Assembly (NCBI GenBank): GCA_900318085.1
Contig: ONJF01000011.1
Coordinates: 1-64,000, forward strand
Direction of reading: 5' to 3'
Origin: an uncultured Bacteroidales bacterium
GTDB taxonomy: Bacteria; Bacteroidota; Bacteroidia; Bacteroidales; F082
DNA length: 64,000 bases
Part shown: piece after piece, positions 60,952 to 64,000 of the stretch
Layout: each line of letters opens with the position of its first letter
Numbering within the stretch: the first letter of the stretch is position 1
The notes under the pieces: model-generated
Databases searched by the model: none
What the model saw: the letters and a program-made list of their open reading frames with translations, nothing else
Told to the model about the DNA's origin: nothing
Position numbers and translations under genes: made by a program

Positions 60952-61515
60952 ATGAAAAAGATAATAATAATTGGCATGACGCTCTTCATGATGAGCGCCT
61001 GCGTGAAACACCCCGACATTTACATGCTGATGTCCGACGAGGACGCAGCGGCCATCCCTTACGAGCAAGGGCAAACCGTAAAATTCCTTGACCAAAACGG
61101 CGACACAGTGACGTATCAAGTCGAGCGCGACGAAACCTATCCCTATAACTACGAACAATACATCAACGCCATCCATGGCGGAGACGTCATGCACCCAGCC
61201 CATCATTCGGTGGAGTGCTACGCCCGTACGGTGAACCTCCGTGACCAATCGTACGCAAACCAACTGAGCTTCACCGTGAAGCCAGGAAAGGAGTTCTCAT
61301 TCAGCTTCCTCTCCAGCGAAGGCGAACTCAACTTGGACATGTACCTGCCATCCAACGATACCTGTACCATCAATGGCATCAACTACGAACAGGTTCACCA
61401 CGAGATCCTTTACAGCCAACACACGGGCGAGTTGCTTTACGACTGGTATTACAATGAGGAGTTTGGCTTGCTCTATTTCCAAAAAGGCGATTTCTCATTG
61501 ACAAGGATACCATAA
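60952..61515 (+). CDS. Putative lipoprotein, cassette copy 1
   Basis: 187 residues. Signal peptide and Cys in MMSACVKHPDIY, then a conserved SDEDAAAIPYEQGQTVKFLDQNGDTV block and C-terminal strands ending YFQKGDFSLTRIP. The copy at 62498 has the same MLSDEESAIVPYQMGQT and DYSLTLIP landmarks. No known domain. Overlaps nothing and lies 6 bp after the barrel gene. Confidence 0.7.
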   Translation: MKKIIIIGMTLFMMSACVKHPDIYMLMSDEDAAAIPYEQGQTVKFLDQNGDTVTYQVERDETYPYNYEQYINAIHGGDVMHPAHHSVECYARTVNLRDQSYANQLSFTVKPGKEFSFSFLSSEGELNLDMYLPSNDTCTINGINYEQVHHEILYSQHTGELLYDWYYNEEFGLLYFQKGDFSLTRIP

Positions 61516-61526
61516 CCGCAATAAGC

Positions 61527-61937
61527 ATGAAATCCAAACACTTATCATTAATTACTATCTTGTTTGTCACCTTGATTACGGCTTCTTGCAGTAAGCCATA
61601 CAATCCGAACAGCCTCATTGACGACAAAAACAAAATCGACATCAAAGGCTCGCTTTCCAATGGCGACATGCGCTATCCGAACATCGAGGCAGGTTATTGG
61701 GGAAAGACCGTTTATGTGTACTTCCACGATTATATGGGTGAATGCGTCGTCAGCATCAGCAACAGACAAGACCATGTCATTTTTTGCGACACCGTAACCT
61801 CGGGATACGACACAGGAACGCGATTCTATATGGGCGACCAACCCTTGAGTCGCTACCACCTCGTCATCAGCAACGGCACGGATGAAGCTGAAGGATGGTT
61901 CAATAATTTCCGCATTGTAGCAGTTAGACCGCATTAA
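61527..61937 (+). CDS. DUF3244-family lipoprotein, copy 2
   Basis: 136 residues, with signal peptide and lipobox (TASC), then the same beta-sandwich: KTVYVYFHDYMGECVVSISNRQDHVIF and YHLVISNGTDEAEGWFNNFRI. Begins the second cassette, 11 bp after the first. Confidence 0.77.
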   Translation: MKSKHLSLITILFVTLITASCSKPYNPNSLIDDKNKIDIKGSLSNGDMRYPNIEAGYWGKTVYVYFHDYMGECVVSISNRQDHVIFCDTVTSGYDTGTRFYMGDQPLSRYHLVISNGTDEAEGWFNNFRIVAVRPH

Positions 61938-61971
61938 ATTCAAAATTCAAGATTTAAAGATTTAAATATTT

Positions 61972-62492
61972 ATGAAAACCAAATTTATCATCCTCGGTTT
62001 GCTCGTCGCCTTTGCGGTGCCTGCCTTCGCACAGCGCGACACCATTCGAAGCAACAAGAACGAGTTCAGCTTCGGCTACGGCGTGAAACCTTCAAGCAGT
62101 TTCCGTTATAACCCAGGCCAACACTATTATCCCTTGGAGGAACATATTGGTGCCATTTATGCTACCTACACACGCCGCCTCACCAAGGTCATCGGCATCG
62201 GAGCCACCTATTGCCTCGACCCACGCGTCTACACCTATTATGAAAAACCCAACACCAAAGAAGGCCTTATTTGCCGCCTTGGCGAAACGAGCCACACACT
62301 CATGTTTCACCTCAAAATCAACTGGCTCAACACTCCAACAAATTCATAGATAGGATCGACTACGCCTACCAGTTTGTTCCCATCGGCGTTGAGATCGGCA
62401 CAAAGCAATATGCCGGCTTCATCCAGTGCGGCATCGGCATGGAAGGCATCATCAGCATCGGTTTCCGTTACGGACTAAAAGATAAGGAGTAA
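61972..62492 (+). pseudogene. Putative barrel protein, cassette copy 2, frameshifted
   Basis: The frame from 61972 stops at 62349 (LKINWLNTPTNS), but the strand series resumes in another frame to 62492 (LAQHSNKFIDRIDYAYQFVPIG to FRYGLKDKE). Against the intact relative at 60340 the junction lacks roughly 25 residues, so a deletion and a -1 shift are combined. The signal peptide (ending AFAQ) and the other strands are kept. An AT-rich stretch of short repeats (61937-61970) precedes it. A recoding event is possible but less likely than a broken gene. Confidence 0.75.
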
Positions 62493-62497
62493 ACGCC

Positions 62498-63103
62498 ATG
62501 AAAAAACACTTGATATTTTGCATCGCCCTCGTGGCCGTGATGGCCTCTTGCGTGAAAGAGCCTCAAATCTACCGCCGCCTCTCCGATGAAGAATCGGCAA
62601 TTGTCCCTTATCAGATGGGGCAAACCATCCGAATGCTCAACCAAGACAGCGACACACTCTGCTTCACCGTTGTACACGACACCAGTTATGTAGCCTATAA
62701 CTACGACGACTCCCGTTACAACCCCTTCGAAAAAATGTCCGTTGAGCCTCGTCCCTATTTCTACGCTCGTGAAGTGGTGCTTCAAAGTCCGCCCGAAGAC
62801 AGTTGCCTGCTGCGTTGCATCGTGGCACCCGAGAAGGTAGTCACCGTCACTTACGAAGAGCTCCGCCTTTTCCAGGACCGAGATTTCTATTATTGGCATA
62901 CCCTTCTAGGCCGCACCCTTCCCTTGAACGACCTGGCCACCACCACCCTCACGATTGGGGAAACCACCTACGAGGATGTGCATGTCGACCAAGGATCTTA
63001 TATGGCAGACACCACCATGGTTCCCTATGCTTGGTACTACAGCGAACAACAAGGACTGATTGCGGCGAAACATGGCGACTACTCGCTGACACTGATACCA
63101 TAA
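62498..63103 (+). CDS. Putative lipoprotein, cassette copy 2
   Basis: 201 residues, the intact relative of the gene at 60952. Signal peptide and lipobox (VMASCVKEPQIYR), the same PYQMGQTIRMLNQDSDTL block, GETTYEDVHV and a DYSLTLIP ending. It follows the broken barrel gene by 5 bp and is still full length. Confidence 0.72.
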   Translation: MKKHLIFCIALVAVMASCVKEPQIYRRLSDEESAIVPYQMGQTIRMLNQDSDTLCFTVVHDTSYVAYNYDDSRYNPFEKMSVEPRPYFYAREVVLQSPPEDSCLLRCIVAPEKVVTVTYEELRLFQDRDFYYWHTLLGRTLPLNDLATTTLTIGETTYEDVHVDQGSYMADTTMVPYAWYYSEQQGLIAAKHGDYSLTLIP

Positions 63104-63119
63104 TATTTTCTTAACCTTA

Positions 63120-63656
63120 GTGATGGCGCTTTTCGCCGTCGGCGCTTTTGCGCAGAATGATGAAGTAACCGAAGTGCGCATCCCCAGCGGATACCAAGGC
63201 TTCTTTGAAATGGGCAACACCTTGTTGCACTTCGACAAGAACATTTCCACGACCATTCAACTCTCGACCACCCACGGCGGTTATTTCAACGAGCACCTCT
63301 TTGCAGGTATGGGAATCGCCTATGAATGGAATCGAGATTATGAATTTGTGCCCATCTACGCCAACCTCCGCTATGTGTTCATGAGCCACTCCGTCGTCAG
63401 CCCCATCGTGAGTCTACGCTTAGGCTCTTATCTTGGCGAGGACATCGGTGCTTATGGCGACCTTGCCGTAGGCGTTCGCTTTGCATCGAAGCGTGACTTC
63501 GCCGTCAGCGTCTTAGTAGCCGGTACATATTATGACAAAATCACACGCAACTACTACGAAGAGTGGGTGGACAGCCAAGGCGTTTGGCACCACGAGAATG
63601 TGGAAAGACAGATCAACCCCTCAGGCATCGCTGTAAGAGTGGGCATCGAGTGGTAA
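63120..63656 (+). CDS. Putative outer-membrane barrel protein with damaged start
   Basis: 178 residues from a GTG at 63120 (or ATG at 63123). Barrel-like strands (TIQLSTTHGGYFNEHLFAGMG, YANLRYVFMSHSVVSPIVSLRLG, GIAVRVGIEW) and a Trp ending. The signal sequence MALFAVGAFAQ lacks its basic n-region: the frame continues upstream as HNIFLTLV without any ATG or GTG, suggesting that the original start was lost where this gene now meets the stop of the gene before it. It may be translated by coupling. Not closely alike to the cassette barrels. Confidence 0.6.
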   Translation: MMALFAVGAFAQNDEVTEVRIPSGYQGFFEMGNTLLHFDKNISTTIQLSTTHGGYFNEHLFAGMGIAYEWNRDYEFVPIYANLRYVFMSHSVVSPIVSLRLGSYLGEDIGAYGDLAVGVRFASKRDFAVSVLVAGTYYDKITRNYYEEWVDSQGVWHHENVERQINPSGIAVRVGIEW

Positions 63657-63712
63657 TCTGGGGGGCGTGCACCGTTACAGCCCTACATAGCGCATTTGAA
63701 TTGAAAAAACAC

Positions 63713-63720
63713 TACCTTTG
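63713..63720 (+). promoter_or_regulatory. -7 element for the esterase gene
   Basis: TACCTTTG, 26 bp before the ATG at 63747. It closes the cassette region. Confidence 0.6.
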
Positions 63721-63746
63721 CACCATCAAATCAATCCTAAAACGCT

Positions 63747-64000
63747 ATGAAAAAAACCTTTTTACTTCTTTGCTTGGCCCTTATGGCCTTCTTTGTCAAC
63801 GCACAAGACCTGAAAACCCTCACATGGGGTGGGCAGCAACGACAATATCTCGAATATGTGCCTTCGACCTATTCTGCCGAGACGCCCGCTCCCGTGCTCT
63901 TCATGTTGCATGGCTTGGGCGACGACGCCACCAACTTTTTCAATGCCACCAATGTCAGGGCCACGGCCGAACAACGCGGCTGGATCGTGGTGTGTCCGCA
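63747..64000 (+). CDS. Secreted alpha/beta-hydrolase esterase (PHB depolymerase/feruloyl esterase-like), partial
   Basis: The first 84 codons before the window edge. Signal peptide (1-20, ending FFVNAQ), then the start of an alpha/beta-hydrolase of the LpqC/PHB-depolymerase-like group: TWGGQQRQYLEYVPSTY and the oxyanion motif LFMLHGLGDDATNF, then GWIVVCP. The catalytic Ser, Asp and His lie beyond the window. Substrate unknown; members cut feruloyl or acetyl esters on plant polysaccharides or short polyesters. Confidence 0.8.
   Translation, partial: MKKTFLLLCLALMAFFVNAQDLKTLTWGGQQRQYLEYVPSTYSAETPAPVLFMLHGLGDDATNFFNATNVRATAEQRGWIVVCP

Overview
The window looks like a chromosome segment of a Bacteroidales bacterium (phylum Bacteroidota). 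The reasons are: promoters with the TAnnTTTG -7 element of this phylum before most genes; type IX secretion sorting domains on two CotH proteins; a GldH lipoprotein; an S46 dipeptidyl-peptidase; DUF3244 lipoproteins; and two U32 RNA-modification proteins. I cannot name the genus or species from sequence alone.

Layout. Positions 1-3.9 kb hold an ABC exporter and an RlhA-like U32 protein, both on the minus strand. Positions 4-16.7 kb are a plus-strand locus of two MBOAT O-acyltransferases and six paralogous membrane-anchored SGNH/AlgX-like proteins, ending in the decayed start of a seventh paralog. Positions 16.9-22.6 kb run on the minus strand: a secreted GH16-like protein and two CotH-family proteins with T9SS tails. 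I read 4-22.6 kb as one neighbourhood for making, acylating and remodelling an extracellular polysaccharide or surface matrix; this is inference. Positions 22.6-53.8 kb are mostly housekeeping: DPP7-type peptidase, RlmL-like methyltransferase, pth, rplY, prs, tRNA-Leu, SGNH hydrolase, glmS, lemA, a RicT-like protein, gldH, a class A PBP, obg, PAP2, SAM hydroxide adenosyltransferase, phoH, purC, a PHP phosphatase, an AAA ATPase, TrhP-like, tRNA-Pro, mntP, an outer-membrane barrel, gpmA, an OstA-like protein, glnS and a C69 peptidase. Positions 54-58.2 kb hold a frameshifted ORF, a Pif1-like helicase and a REP-associated transposase (RAYT) inside a cluster of palindromes. Positions 58.2-63.7 kb hold a TPR-HTH membrane regulator followed by a tandemly duplicated three-gene cassette (DUF3244 lipoprotein, barrel protein, lipoprotein) whose second barrel gene is frameshifted. 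The window ends inside an esterase gene.

The most unusual feature is a set of several palindromic repeat families that lie not only between genes but inside reading frames. The RlhA-like gene alone carries five in-frame insertions. Others sit in the PHP phosphatase, the phoH C-terminus, the gldH signal peptide and the tail of the first AlgX-like protein. This resembles the Rickettsia palindromic elements that insert into coding sequence. One 28-bp family (arms GTAGAGACG / CGTCTCTAC) has ten copies in the window.
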